Below are positions 37,084 through 49,254 of a stretch of 64,000 nucleotides of DNA, one piece after another. The stretch covers positions 1 to 64,000 of the forward strand of contig JAJZVV010000001.1 of the NCBI GenBank assembly GCA_021845595.1, given 5' to 3'. The stretch's first letter is position 1, and every line of letters starts with the position of its first letter. A program made the translations under genes and the position numbers. Below the pieces are notes generated by a model. It was given only the letters and a program-made list of their open reading frames with translations. It searched no databases and had not been told where the DNA came from. The stretch comes from Pseudomonadota bacterium (GTDB lineage: Bacteria; Pseudomonadota; Alphaproteobacteria; Acetobacterales; Acetobacteraceae).

Positions 37084-38562
37084 TCAGCTGCCGCCGGGCC
37101 CCATGAACAGGGAGTGATACACTGCCTTCTCACCGGTCGCCTCGTTGCGCAGCACGAAATCCAGCGACTGGCGTCCCTCCTCGAGGTGCTCGGGCCGGCC
37201 CTGCACCAGCACCCGCACCGTCTGCACCGTGTCCGGCCCGAGCGTGACGCTCAGCGTCTCGGCGGGTTTGCCGCTTGCCTCGGGCAGCACCATCTCGGCG
37301 CCGGCGAAGCCCGTCACGCCGAGGCGGAACTCCGCGCCCTGGCGGCTCTTGTTGATCAGCAGCACGGAATACCCGTTGCGCAGATCCCCGTTCTCCAGCC
37401 GCACGAACAGCGGCGCGCGATCATGCGCGACCGAGAGGCCGATATGCGAGCGCAGCGCCAATCCGGCCGCGAGCACGACCATGCCGACCAGCATGACGCC
37501 GAGATAGATCAGCGAGCGCGCGCGCAGCAGCCGCAGCGGCGGCGTGGCGCCCTCCTTCTTCGCCGCCTGGCGCGCCAGCGTGTCCCAGGTGATCAGCCAC
37601 GGCTTGCTGCCCGTCTTGGCCATGACGTGGTTGCAGGCATCGATGCACAGACCGCAATTGATGCATTCGAGCTGCACGCCGTCGCGAATGTCGATGCCCG
37701 TCGGGCAGACATGGACGCACGCGTTGCAGTCGACGCAGTCGCCGAACTTCGTCTCCGCCACGCCTAGCCGCCGGCCATGGCCACGCGGCTCACCGCGCCA
37801 GCCTTCGTAAGTGACGATGAAGGTCTGCTCATCCAGCATCGCCGACTGGAAGCGCGGCCACGGGCACATATAGGTGCAGACCTGCTCGCGCGCCCAGCCG
37901 GCGAGGAGATAGGTCGTCGCTGTCAGCATCGCGATGAAGACATAGACCTCGACGGAGGCGGTACCCGTCCAGAATTCCCGCACCGCCGTCGGCGCATCGA
38001 CGAAATACATCACCCAGGCGCCACCGGTCCAGAAAGCAATGCCGAGCCAGAGCGCGTGCTTGGCGGTCTTGCGCCAAACCTTGTCGAACGTCGTCGGCCC
38101 GCGATCGCGCTTGATGCGCTCGTTGCGATCGCCCTCGATCTTGCGCTCGACCAGCATGAACAGGTCGGTCCACACCGTTTGCGGGCAGGCGTAGCCGCAC
38201 CAGAGCCGGCCGAACAGCGAGGTGACGAGGAACAGCGCCACCGCGCCCAGCGCCAGCAGGCCGGTGAGGAACCAGATATCCTGCGGCCAGAGCTCGAGAT
38301 TGAAGAAGAAGAAGCGCTCGTTCCAGAGATCGAGCAGCACGGCCTGGCTGGGCGCGCCGGGTCCGCGGCTCCAGCGCAGCCACGGCAGCAGATAATAGAC
38401 GGCGAGGCAGAAAACCAGGATGCCCCATTTGATGCGCCGCGCCAGCCCGTCCACCGCTTTCGGGTAAACACGGACGCGATCAGCATAGAGCTTGTTCGGC
38501 GGCTCGAGTTCCGCCTCCGGCACGTGGTGCATCACGTTCACGGCACCATGGTCTCCCATCAT
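37084..38562 (-). CDS. ccoG: Cytochrome c oxidase accessory protein CcoG (FixG)
   Basis: A 492-residue membrane ferredoxin. Several N-terminal helices hold an iron-sulfur-like CPQTVW segment; two 4Fe-4S clusters are given by CVDCNACVHVCPTGI and CINCGLCIDACNHV. The C-terminal Ig-like domain ends the protein (FixG_C). CcoG reduces Cu(II) during cbb3 assembly in the membrane. Confidence 0.95.
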   Translation of the reverse strand: MMGDHGAVNVMHHVPEAELEPPNKLYADRVRVYPKAVDGLARRIKWGILVFCLAVYYLLPWLRWSRGPGAPSQAVLLDLWNERFFFFNLELWPQDIWFLTGLLALGAVALFLVTSLFGRLWCGYACPQTVWTDLFMLVERKIEGDRNERIKRDRGPTTFDKVWRKTAKHALWLGIAFWTGGAWVMYFVDAPTAVREFWTGTASVEVYVFIAMLTATTYLLAGWAREQVCTYMCPWPRFQSAMLDEQTFIVTYEGWRGEPRGHGRRLGVAETKFGDCVDCNACVHVCPTGIDIRDGVQLECINCGLCIDACNHVMAKTGSKPWLITWDTLARQAAKKEGATPPLRLLRARSLIYLGVMLVGMVVLAAGLALRSHIGLSVAHDRAPLFVRLENGDLRNGYSVLLINKSRQGAEFRLGVTGFAGAEMVLPEASGKPAETLSVTLGPDTVQTVRVLVQGRPEHLEEGRQSLDFVLRNEATGEKAVYHSLFMGPGGS

Positions 38563-38574
38563 CCTGTCCAGCCG

Positions 38575-39444
38575 CTACTCGCCGCCGCCAAGGGAATGCA
38601 CGTAGAGCGCCACCGCCTTGATCGTCGCCGGCGTCAGACGCTGGTTCCAGTTCGGCATCACGCCGTGTCGCGGCTTCGTCACCTGCGCCACGACGGTCTC
38701 GCGCGCGTCGCCGTAGAGATGCACGCGCGAGGCCAGCGGGGGCGCACCGACATCGCGGTTGCCCTGGCCCTTGTCGCCGTGGCAAGCGGCGCAGTTCTCG
38801 GCGAAGATTTTCTGCCCAGCGGCCGTGTCCACACCGGGTTTGGCCTTGCCGTAGAGCGTCATGACATAGTCCGCGACCTGCTGGATCTGGTCCGGCTTGA
38901 GCACGCCGTCGGCGCCGAAGCTCGGCATCTGGCTCGTTCGCGTCTCCGGATCGCCCGAGCGGATGCCATGGGTGATCGTCTGCTGAATCGCGGCGAGCGT
39001 GCCGCCCCAGCGCCAGACGTCCGTGTCGAGCGCCGGGTAGCCGATTCGCCCCTCGCCGTTCGGCCCATGACAGGGCTGGCAATTCTCCGCGAAGGTGATG
39101 CGCCCGGCGGTCAGCGCCACCTCCAGCAGATCGTGGTTCTTCTGGATCTCAGCAAAGGGCAGCGCGCCGATCTGCTGCATCTGCTTGCCGTGCATCGCCC
39201 GCATCTCCTCCACGCCCGCCATCGCGTCGGCGCGCGAGGAATAGCCGAGCAGGCCATGGAAATAGGTGGTGCCGAGCGGGATCGACGGGTAGAGCACGAA
39301 CATGCCGAGCCCCCAGACGACCGTCGCGAGATAGACATAGACCCACCATTTCGGCAGCGGCGTGTTCAGCTCGCGAATGCCGTCCCACTCATGGCCGGTG
39401 GTGTCCGTGCCGGTGATGACATCCTTCTCGATCTTCGTTGGCAT
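38575..39444 (-). CDS. ccoP: cbb3 oxidase diheme subunit CcoP
   Basis: A 289-residue diheme cytochrome c. The FixP N-terminal domain DGIRELNTPLPKWWVYVYLATVVWG contains the membrane anchor. Heme sites are CQPCH and CAACH, with axial Met in SQMPSFG and GVMPNW. It passes electrons to CcoO. Position after ccoQ. Confidence 0.96.
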   Translation of the reverse strand: MPTKIEKDVITGTDTTGHEWDGIRELNTPLPKWWVYVYLATVVWGLGMFVLYPSIPLGTTYFHGLLGYSSRADAMAGVEEMRAMHGKQMQQIGALPFAEIQKNHDLLEVALTAGRITFAENCQPCHGPNGEGRIGYPALDTDVWRWGGTLAAIQQTITHGIRSGDPETRTSQMPSFGADGVLKPDQIQQVADYVMTLYGKAKPGVDTAAGQKIFAENCAACHGDKGQGNRDVGAPPLASRVHLYGDARETVVAQVTKPRHGVMPNWNQRLTPATIKAVALYVHSLGGGE

Positions 39445-39456
39445 CGTCGAATTCCC

Positions 39457-39612
39457 TCACCGGTCGTCTTCGAGTGGGATCATGGCATTGCGCTCCACCT
39501 TCGCCTTGCGTCCGGGCCAATAGAGGCTGGCGACCAGGAGCAGGAACATGGCGAGCACCGGCAGCAGCGTCTTGCCCTGCATCCAGAGCACGATATCGAG
39601 CAGCGTCTGCAT
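39457..39612 (-). CDS. ccoQ: cbb3 oxidase small subunit CcoQ
   Basis: A 51-residue protein with one membrane helix (TLLPVLAMFLLLVASLYWPGRK) and a charged C-terminus ending EDDR. It lies between ccoO (10 bp) and ccoP (12 bp) on the same strand, the constant place of CcoQ, which stabilises the oxidase. Confidence 0.93.
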   Translation of the reverse strand: MQTLLDIVLWMQGKTLLPVLAMFLLLVASLYWPGRKAKVERNAMIPLEDDR

Positions 39613-39622
39613 CGTCCGCCCT

Positions 39623-40342
39623 TCAGCGCTGGAGTTGCTCTTCGCTGGTGTCGGCGAAGTTCACCATCGTGCCGAGCACCTGGAGATAGGCCACGAGCGC
39701 GTCCATTTCGCTGATCGTGCGGCCGTTGCTGGGCACGATCACCGCCTTGGGGTAGCGCTTGAGCAGCGCGTCGTGGTTGGCATCGGCATTGGTTTGCGCC
39801 TCGATATCCGCGGTCGCGTTGGCGATGTCCTCTTTCGTGTACGGCACGCCGACGGCGCGGTCGGTGCGCAGATCGGCGGCGATGCGCGCGTAGTCGAGCG
39901 GCGTTTCCTCGAGGAAAGCATAGCGGGGCATGATGCTCTCGGGCACCACGGCCTGCGGATGGCGCAGATGGGCGAAGTGCCAATCGTTCGAGTATTTGCC
40001 ACCGACGCGGGCGAGATCCGGCCCGATCCGCTTCGAGCCCCACTGGAACGGATGGTCGTACATGCTCTCCGCGGCCAGGCTGTAATGCCCGTAGCGCTCG
40101 ACCTCATCGCGCAGCGCGCGGATCTGCTGGCTGTGGCAGAGATAGCAGCCTTCGCGGATGTAGATGTTGCGCCCGGCCAGTTCGAGCGGCGTGTAGGGCC
40201 GCACCCCCTTCACCGGCTCGATCGTGTTCTCGATGAAGAACTGCGGCACGATCTCGACCAGACCGCCGACGGCGACCGTGAGCAGCGAGGCGACGAGCAG
40301 GAGGATGGCGTTCTTTTCAAGGAACTCATGGCGGAATTGCAT
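39623..40342 (-). CDS. ccoO: cbb3 oxidase monoheme subunit CcoO
   Basis: A 239-residue membrane-anchored monoheme cytochrome. N-terminal helix ([25 protein letters not shown]), heme motif [10 protein letters not shown] and axial Met in [10 protein letters not shown]. The typical [19 protein letters not shown] block is present. It follows ccoN by 3 bp. Confidence 0.97.
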   Translation of the reverse strand: MQFRHEFLEKNAILLLVASLLTVAVGGLVEIVPQFFIENTIEPVKGVRPYTPLELAGRNIYIREGCYLCHSQQIRALRDEVERYGHYSLAAESMYDHPFQWGSKRIGPDLARVGGKYSNDWHFAHLRHPQAVVPESIMPRYAFLEETPLDYARIAADLRTDRAVGVPYTKEDIANATADIEAQTNADANHDALLKRYPKAVIVPSNGRTISEMDALVAYLQVLGTMVNFADTSEEQLQR

Positions 40343-40345
40343 CGC

Positions 40346-41818
40346 TCACTCTCCCGCAGCGGCGGCCAACGGCGCGGCGAAGCGCTCCGCGCGGCCCGGG
40401 GCGGTGCGCGGACTGCGCACCGTCATCACCAAATTGTAGACCATGATCAGCGCACCCAGGAGGAAGAACACGCCACCGAGCCAGCGGACGATGAACAGCG
40501 GATGGACGGCGTTGATGCTGTCGATGAACGAGTATTGCAGGAAACCCTGGGCGTCGTAGGCACGCCACATCAGCCCTTCCATGATCCCCGCCACCCACAT
40601 CGCCGTGATGTAGAGCACGATGCCGAGCGTGGCGATCCAGAAGTGCCAGGCAGCGAGACGGTTGGAATAGAGGCCGGTGCGCTGCCAGAGATTCGGCACC
40701 AGGTAGTAGATCGCGCCGAAGGTGATGAACGCCACCCAGCCGAGCGAGCCGGAATGCACGTGGCCGATACCCCAGTCCGTGTAGTGGCTGAGGGCATTGA
40801 CCGTGCGCACCGACATCACCGGCCCCTCGAAGGTGGACATGCCATAGAAGCCGACGGCGGTGACCGAGAAGCGCAGGCCGGGATCCGTGCGCAGCTTGTC
40901 CCACGCGCCCGACAGCGTCATCAGCCCGTTGATCATGCCGCCCCAGGACGGCATCCACAGCATGATCGAGAAGGCCATGCCCACGGTCTGCGTCCAGTCC
41001 GGCAGCGAGGTCCAGTGCAGATGGTGCGGGCCGGCCCAGATGTAGATGAAGATCAGCGACCAGAAATGCACGATCGAGAGACGGTAGGAGTAGATCGGCC
41101 GGTTCGCCGCCTTCGGAATGAAGTAATACATCATGCCGAGGAATCCGGCGGTCAGGAAGAAGCCCACCGCGTTGTGGCCGTACCACCACTGCACCAGCGC
41201 GTCCTGCGCGCCGGAGAAGGCGGAATAGCTCTTCGCCGCGAAGACCGAGACCGGGATCGACAGGTTGTTGACGATGACCAGCATCGCAACGGTGATGATG
41301 AACGAGAGATAGAACCAGTTGGCGACGTAGATGTGCGGTTCTTCCCGCTTGATCAGCGTACCGGTGAAGGCGACGAGGTAGGCCACCCAGACGATGACCA
41401 GCCAGACGATGATGTGCCACTCGGGCTCGGAATATTCACGGCTCTTGGAGAAGCCGAGCACGTAGCTCAGCGCCGCCATGACGATGAAGAACTGGTAGCC
41501 CCAGAAGATGAAGTTCGCCAGCGCCTCGCCGCCGAACAGGCGCGCCCGGCAGGTGCGCTGGACGACGTGGAACGACGTGCCGAGCAGCGCCGAACCGCCG
41601 AACGCGAAAATCGCGGCGGAGGTGTGCACCGGCCGGATGCGGCCGAAATTCACGTATGGCGGCCAGAAATTCAGCGCCGGCCAGGAGAGTTCGGCAGCGA
41701 TGAAGACACCGACGAGGAACGCCACCACCGCCCAGAACATCGAGGCGATGATGAATTTCTTCACTACATCGTCGTTGTAGACCACGGCGGCGCGTGGCGC
41801 GGCGAGGGCCTCACTCAT
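40346..41818 (-). CDS. ccoN: cbb3 oxidase catalytic subunit CcoN
   Basis: A 490-residue heme-copper oxidase subunit I of the C (cbb3) family, reducing O2 to water at low oxygen. Twelve membrane helices; conserved stretches [21 protein letters not shown] (heme His), [26 protein letters not shown] (CuB ligand and cross-linked Tyr), [27 protein letters not shown] and [18 protein letters not shown]. First structural gene of the operon; its start overlaps the preceding small gene by 8 bp. Confidence 0.97.
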   Translation of the reverse strand: MSEALAAPRAAVVYNDDVVKKFIIASMFWAVVAFLVGVFIAAELSWPALNFWPPYVNFGRIRPVHTSAAIFAFGGSALLGTSFHVVQRTCRARLFGGEALANFIFWGYQFFIVMAALSYVLGFSKSREYSEPEWHIIVWLVIVWVAYLVAFTGTLIKREEPHIYVANWFYLSFIITVAMLVIVNNLSIPVSVFAAKSYSAFSGAQDALVQWWYGHNAVGFFLTAGFLGMMYYFIPKAANRPIYSYRLSIVHFWSLIFIYIWAGPHHLHWTSLPDWTQTVGMAFSIMLWMPSWGGMINGLMTLSGAWDKLRTDPGLRFSVTAVGFYGMSTFEGPVMSVRTVNALSHYTDWGIGHVHSGSLGWVAFITFGAIYYLVPNLWQRTGLYSNRLAAWHFWIATLGIVLYITAMWVAGIMEGLMWRAYDAQGFLQYSFIDSINAVHPLFIVRWLGGVFFLLGALIMVYNLVMTVRSPRTAPGRAERFAAPLAAAAGE

Positions 41819-42026
41819 GGCGCGCCTCGACCGCGACGCGCAGGGCTTCGGCGCGGTCGAAATGGCGGCGCACGAGGCCGAGGATGAACAGACAGGCGAA
41901 GCCGGCCAGCGACAGGCCGAAAATCGACATCTCCACGTCCAGCGCGCCCGAGGCCAGCCACAGGCCGATGAACCCGAATATCGTCATCATCACGCCGATG
42001 ACGACGTCACTCCTCGCCTCTTCCAT
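41811..42026 (-). CDS. Small membrane protein at the head of the cco operon
   Basis: A 71-residue protein with two predicted helices ([22 protein letters not shown] and [21 protein letters not shown]) and a basic C-terminus. It overlaps ccoN by 8 bp and has a strong RBS (GGAGAGAG). It is not a standard Cco subunit; not recognised. Position makes a role in oxidase assembly or stability plausible but unproven. Confidence 0.7.
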   Translation of the reverse strand: MEEARSDVVIGVMMTIFGFIGLWLASGALDVEMSIFGLSLAGFACLFILGLVRRHFDRAEALRVAVEARHE

Positions 42027-42106
42027 AAATCTCTCTCCGAATCTCGCATGCGCCCGCCGCCGGGCTCCCGGCGAGATGACGTTGGGGTAATGTGCCCATG
42101 GCAACC

Positions 42107-42120
42107 TTGATCCAGATCAA
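42107..42120. promoter_or_regulatory. Perfect FNR/FixK box between cco operon and TauE-like gene
   Basis: TTGATCCAGATCAA matches the consensus TTGAT-N4-ATCAA exactly. It sits in the 129-bp divergent region, 81 bp before the first cco gene and 36 bp before the TauE/SafE-like gene, so it could serve both. cbb3 operons under FNR/FixK control are the rule in alphaproteobacteria. Confidence 0.85.
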
Positions 42121-42155
42121 GGTTTTCGCGGCGCAACAAAGCAAGGCTCGGTGCG

Positions 42156-42953
42156 ATGTTCGAACCGATCGTGAACTGGGTGGGCGGAAGCCTGGGTCCC
42201 CTCGGCCTCGCCCACGGCACCCTCGCCTCCCTGTGTGGGCCGGACGGGTTCCGCGGCGTGGCGGCATACGGCCTGCTGGCCGGCCTGCTGATCGGCGGGG
42301 CGAGCGGTAGCCTGGTGCATTGCGCGCCGATGTGCGGGCCGTTCGTACTCGGGCAGGTGGCCGACCGCATGGCGCGGATCCCCGCAGCGCGGCTGTGCGA
42401 AGCACGGCGCATCGGCAGCGGCGCCCTGCCCTTCTACCATGCCGGGCGGCTGACCACGTACGCTCTACTGGGGGCCGCGGCCGGCCTGGCTGGAGAGACG
42501 CTGACAAGGCTGGCATGGCTCGACCGGCTCGCCGGCGCGCTGCTGCTGCTCGCGGCCCTGCTCTTCGCCGCCCACGCGCTGCGCCGGCTGCTGCCGGCAG
42601 GGCGGGGTGGGGCGGCCGGCGCATGGACGCGGCTGCTGGCCCGGCTCGGCGCCGGTATCGGGCAGCAGCAGCCACTGGCCGGGCTGCTCACTGGCCTCCT
42701 GCTCGGGCTGCTGCCCTGCGGCTTCCTTTACGCCGCGCTCACCGTCGCCGCGGCCACCCTGTCGCCCCTCCAGGGGGCGCTCGCGATGGTGGCCTTCGGC
42801 CTCGGCACCGTCCCCGTCCTCGTCGCCACCGGCATCGCCGGCCAGGCCGGCGGGCGTGCCTGGGCCGGTGCGCTGGCCTGGCTCGGCCCGGCGGTCCTGC
42901 TGCTGAACGCCGGCGTGCTGGCCGCGCTCGGGCTCGCCCGGCTCGGCACCTGA
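42156..42953 (+). CDS. Sulfite exporter TauE/SafE-like membrane protein (cbb3-associated)
   Basis: A 265-residue membrane protein with about six helices. The N-terminal GSLVHCAPMCGPFVLGQ (HCxxMCGPFV) is typical of the subgroup next to cbb3 operons, where the His/Cys/Met set is suspected to handle copper. A second LLLGLLPCGFLYAALTVAAA motif matches the C-terminal half. Divergent from the cco operon across an FNR box. Transport substrate unproven: copper or an anion. Confidence 0.8.
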   Translation: MFEPIVNWVGGSLGPLGLAHGTLASLCGPDGFRGVAAYGLLAGLLIGGASGSLVHCAPMCGPFVLGQVADRMARIPAARLCEARRIGSGALPFYHAGRLTTYALLGAAAGLAGETLTRLAWLDRLAGALLLLAALLFAAHALRRLLPAGRGGAAGAWTRLLARLGAGIGQQQPLAGLLTGLLLGLLPCGFLYAALTVAAATLSPLQGALAMVAFGLGTVPVLVATGIAGQAGGRAWAGALAWLGPAVLLLNAGVLAALGLARLGT

Positions 42954-42955
42954 GA

Positions 42956-43060
42956 CGCCCGTCGGCTATTCCGCCGCCGCGCGTATCGCCGCAATATTCC
43001 TCTGAAGTCTTCGGGCGGCGATGCGCCCGTCGGCTATTCGGCCGCCGCGCGGATCGCCGC
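42956..43060. repeat. 37-bp direct repeat: duplicated ccmB 3' end
   Basis: The sequence CGCCCGTCGGCTATTC followed by GCCGCCGCGCG and ATCGCCGC occurs at 42956-42992 and again at 43024-43060, 68 bp apart, with two mismatches. The right copy covers the ccmB stop and its last codons (AIRAAAE). The left copy lies in the gap after the TauE-like gene and looks like a remnant of a duplicated or recombined ccmB end. Confidence 0.6.
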
Positions 43061-43696
43061 CCCGGCCGCCAGCGGGCACAGGGGCGCCGCCAGGGCCAGG
43101 ACCGCGGCGAGCAGCAGCAGGTGCGGCCGGGGCGAGAGGCCGGTGGCGGCGGCCTCCACCGCGCCGGCGCCGAAAATCAGCACCGGCATCGCCAGCGGCA
43201 GCACCAGCAGCGGCAGCAGCACGCCGCCACGACGCGCCCCGAGCACGATCGCCGCGCCCGCGGTGCCGAGCAGCGACAGCACCAGCGTTCCCGGCAGCAG
43301 TCCGGCGAGCAGCACCGGCAGCAACTCCGCCTTCAGCCGCAGCATCAGCCCGATCGGCGCGGCGGCAAGCAGCAGCGGCAGGCCCGTCACCAGCCAGTGC
43401 GCCGCCGCCTTCACCGCCGCCACCGCCCCGGCCGGCAGGCCGCAGAGCAGCAACTGGTCGAGCGAGCCATCCTCATAGTCGGCGCCGAACAGGCGTTCGA
43501 GCGGCAGCAGCGCGGCGAGCAGGGCGCAGACCCAGACGATGCCGGGCGCCAGCCGGCCGAGCGTCTCCGGCGCCGGGCCGATGGCGAGCGGAAACAGCGC
43601 CGCGGCGACGAGGAAGAACAGCAGCGCCGCCACCGTGTCGGTGCCATGGCGCAGCGACAGGCGCAGTTCGCGCCCCAGCAGGGCGAGCATGCTCAT
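43034..43696 (-). CDS. ccmB: Heme exporter protein CcmB
   Basis: A 220-residue membrane subunit of the CcmAB(CD) complex for cytochrome c maturation. It has six helices, the family N-terminus LLGRELRLSLRHGTDTVAALLFF, the GIVWVCALLAALLPLERLF segment and DGSLDQLLLCGLP. It is 13 bp downstream of ccmA. It fits the demand for c-type hemes in CcoO, CcoP and the CtaG fusion. Confidence 0.93.
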   Translation of the reverse strand: MSMLALLGRELRLSLRHGTDTVAALLFFLVAAALFPLAIGPAPETLGRLAPGIVWVCALLAALLPLERLFGADYEDGSLDQLLLCGLPAGAVAAVKAAAHWLVTGLPLLLAAAPIGLMLRLKAELLPVLLAGLLPGTLVLSLLGTAGAAIVLGARRGGVLLPLLVLPLAMPVLIFGAGAVEAAATGLSPRPHLLLLAAVLALAAPLCPLAAGAAIRAAAE

Positions 43697-43709
43697 GCCG
43701 AGGTCCGGC

Positions 43710-44327
43710 TCACGCCAGGCCCAGCGTCGCCGCGCCGGGCAGCGGCAGGGCGAGATGGGTCGCGGCCACCACGGCGCCGCCGCGCTCGCGATGGCGCGCG
43801 AGCAGGGCGCCGAGCAGGCCGACCGAGGCCTCATCGAGCCCCAGCGTCGGCTCGTCGAGCAGCCAGAGCGGCGCCGCCGACAGCGCCAGCCGGGCAAGGG
43901 CCAGGCGCCGGCGCTGGCCGGCCGAGAGCATGCGTGCCGGCAGCCCGGCCAGACCTGCGAGCCCCAGGGCGGCGAGCGCCGCGCCGACATCGCGGCCCCC
44001 GGTGCGGACCACGCCTTGCAGATTCTCGGCCACGCTGAGGCCCGGCTTCACCGCGTCCTGATGGCCGAGATAAGCCAGCCGCGTGGCATGCTCGGCGAGA
44101 TCGGCCAGCGCGTCGGCGCCGCGCCAGAGCAGGGCGCCGGCGGCGGGGCGGACGAGGCCGGCGAGCAGGCGCAGCAGCGTCGATTTGCCGGACCCGTTCG
44201 GCCCGACCAGCAGCAGCGCTCCGCCCGCCTCCAGGCAGAGCCCGACATCGCGAAACACCAGCCGCTCGCCACGGAAGGCGGCGAGCCCGGCGCCGGCCAG
44301 CAGCGGCGGTTCGGCAGGGTGTGGAAT
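43710..44327 (-). CDS. ccmA: Heme exporter ATP-binding protein CcmA (start codon unusual)
   Basis: An ABC ATPase of about 205 residues: Walker [18 protein letters not shown], signature [14 protein letters not shown] and Walker [14 protein letters not shown] with the CcmA-type AATHL switch. No ATG, GTG or TTG lies near the family start. ATT at 44327 has GGGAG seven bases before it; CTG at about 44300 would align with the typical MLEARGLA start but has no Shine-Dalgarno. The only in-frame ATG (44423) would overlap the acnA start codon on the other strand. The C-terminus is intact. Start coordinate uncertain. Confidence 0.75.
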   Translation of the reverse strand: MPHPAEPPLLAGAGLAAFRGERLVFRDVGLCLEAGGALLLVGPNGSGKSTLLRLLAGLVRPAAGALLWRGADALADLAEHATRLAYLGHQDAVKPGLSVAENLQGVVRTGGRDVGAALAALGLAGLAGLPARMLSAGQRRRLALARLALSAAPLWLLDEPTLGLDEASVGLLGALLARHRERGGAVVAATHLALPLPGAATLGLA

Positions 44328-44421
44328 CGCGCCGCTCCCGTTGTGCGAATGTTGCCCGGCGGGCGGGTATGGTCTAAGCCCCGGCGCGTTGCAATCCACC
44401 CAGCAGACAGAGGCGCTCGCC

Positions 44422-47109
<2,688 letters not shown>

Positions 47110-47185
47110 CATCCCCGGACGTCACGGGCCTCGCGACCTTTGGTTGCGGGGTCCGGGGGGCAAGGGCGCCCGGCTCCTGCGCCAT

Positions 47186-49252
47186 GTGATCGCCGCACCG
47201 GCAGAGGACCTCTCCCGACTGCCGATCGCGCTCGATCTGCGCGCGATCAGCCTCGCCGAGGGCGTGCGCGCGGCCCTTTCCACCGCGGCGATCGTTGCGC
47301 TGAATGGCTGGCTGCAGCACCCGGCGCTGATGCTCTCGGCGCTCGCCGCCCTGTTCACCTGCTTCTGCGACCCTGGCGGGCCGGTGCGCCGTCGCGTCCC
47401 GGCGCTGCTCAGCTTCGCCGTTCTGGGCGCGATGGTGCATGCCGGGTTCGGCCTCGCCCGCGGCCTCGGCGTCGCGGCCATCCCGCTCGCCGCGTTCGGC
47501 GTGTTCTGCAACGGCTTCGCGCGCGTCTATGGCCAGCCGGCGATGCTGGTCGGCAATCTGCTCACCGTCGTGCTCGTGCTGGCGCTGGACCGCCCGCTGC
47601 CCGACGCCGGCGCCGCGGCGGCGGATGCGGCGGCCTTTCTCGGCGGCAGCCTGTGGGCGGTGCTGCTGACGCTGGTGATCTGGCGGCTGCACCCATACCG
47701 CCCGGCGCGGCGGGCGGTGGCGCTGGTCTATCGCGCGCTCGCGGACATGGCGGCGGACATGCGCCGGCGCGGCGGCGAGGCGGCGGCGTGGGAAGCCCAC
47801 GCGCGGGCGCACCGCCGCCGCGTGCGCGACAGTCTGGAAGCGGCGCGGACCGTGGTGCAGGACACGCTACGCGCGCGCGGCGGCGGAGCGACGCTTCGGG
47901 CGGCGCAGAGCCTGATCCGGCTCGAAGCCGCCGAGCAGATGTTCGGCGCCCTCATCGCCCTCAGCGTGCTGCTGGAGGAAGCCCCGCCCGAGCCCGTGCG
48001 CGAGGCGGCGGACCGGATGCTGCGTCGCCTGCCGCCGGCGCTCGTCACCCTGGCGCGCTCGATCCTCGCCGATAGCCTGACGCGGCGCGACCGGCTGGAG
48101 CGCAGCATCGGTGCCATCGGCGCGACCTCGGGCAACGAGGCGCTGCACCGCATCGCCGAGGCCATCGCCGAACGGCTGCGCATCGCCGTGACACTGGCGA
48201 GCACCGGCACCGACGTGCCCGGCGCGCCGCCCGAGGAGGCGCCGCGCACACTCGCCGACACGCTGGTGGGTCCGCTGCGGGCCAATCTGAACCGGCAGTC
48301 CGCGGCGCTGCGCCACGCGGCGCGGGCGGCGGTGGTGCTGGTGCCGGGCCTCGCCATCACCTTCGCCTGGCCCGGCCAGTACCAGCACTGGCTGACCATC
48401 ACCATGGTGATGACGCTGCAGCCCTTCTATGCCACCACGGTGCAGCGAGCGCTGGAGCGGATCGGCGGCACCGTGCTCGGCGGCATGTTCGCCGCCGTGC
48501 TGGCCACCATCTGCCGCACGCCGGCGACGATCGCCACGGCGCTGTTTCCGCTGGCGATGGCCGCGCTCTCGGTGCGCGCGGCGAGCTTCGGGCTGTTCAT
48601 GGCGCTGCTGACGCCGCTCGTCGTGCTGCTCTCCGAACTCGGCCAGCCCGGCAGCTCGGAACTGCAGATCGCGCTGATGCGCGCGCTCTACACCGCCATC
48701 GGCGGCAGCCTCGCCGTACTCGGCAACCTGCTGCTCTGGCCGAGCTGGGAGCCGGAGCGGCTGGCCGGGGAGCTGGCCAACGCGATCGCGGCCCACGCGC
48801 GCTACGCCGAAGCCGAACTCAGCCTGCTGCTCGGCGAAGCGGACGCGGCGTCGGTGGAACAGGCCCGCCGCGGCGCCGGCGTCGCCACCAACAATCTGGA
48901 AGCGACGCTCACCCGCGCCTTGCAGGAGCCGGGGCGGGAGCGGCGCGAGCGGGTGCAGACGGTGATGGTGGTGGACGCCGCGCTGCGGCGCATGGCCGGG
49001 CGGCTCTCGGCGATCCATCTCGACCGCGCCGCACCGGGCGCGGAGTGTCGCACCGAACTCGCCGCCTGGCGCGCCTGGATCACCGAGGCAATGGCCGCCC
49101 TGGCCGCGCCGGTCCCGTCCCTGCCGCCGGCGCGCCCGAAACTGCCCGAGGGCCCGCTCGGCGAGCGTCTCGCGCGCATCGCACGCCAGATCGCGCTGAT
49201 GGGCGGCGCCCTGGCGCGCGTGCCCGGGCCGGGCGCGGCGGAACCGGCCTGA
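47186..49252 (+). CDS. FUSC family membrane protein (YccS/AaeB-like)
   Basis: About 688 residues. Two membrane bundles (about residues 30-170 and 380-510) flank a helical cytoplasmic region, the FUSC (fusaric acid resistance/aromatic acid efflux) architecture. The second half contains TMVMTLQPFYATTVQRALERIGGTVLGG, the clearest family motif. Likely an efflux component for aromatic acids. Start uncertain: GTG 47186 is chosen; a GTG at 47093 overlaps the acnA end and adds 31 residues of low-complexity sequence. Confidence 0.8.
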   Translation: MIAAPAEDLSRLPIALDLRAISLAEGVRAALSTAAIVALNGWLQHPALMLSALAALFTCFCDPGGPVRRRVPALLSFAVLGAMVHAGFGLARGLGVAAIPLAAFGVFCNGFARVYGQPAMLVGNLLTVVLVLALDRPLPDAGAAAADAAAFLGGSLWAVLLTLVIWRLHPYRPARRAVALVYRALADMAADMRRRGGEAAAWEAHARAHRRRVRDSLEAARTVVQDTLRARGGGATLRAAQSLIRLEAAEQMFGALIALSVLLEEAPPEPVREAADRMLRRLPPALVTLARSILADSLTRRDRLERSIGAIGATSGNEALHRIAEAIAERLRIAVTLASTGTDVPGAPPEEAPRTLADTLVGPLRANLNRQSAALRHAARAAVVLVPGLAITFAWPGQYQHWLTITMVMTLQPFYATTVQRALERIGGTVLGGMFAAVLATICRTPATIATALFPLAMAALSVRAASFGLFMALLTPLVVLLSELGQPGSSELQIALMRALYTAIGGSLAVLGNLLLWPSWEPERLAGELANAIAAHARYAEAELSLLLGEADAASVEQARRGAGVATNNLEATLTRALQEPGRERRERVQTVMVVDAALRRMAGRLSAIHLDRAAPGAECRTELAAWRAWITEAMAALAAPVPSLPPARPKLPEGPLGERLARIARQIALMGGALARVPGPGAAEPA

Positions 49253-49254
49253 GA

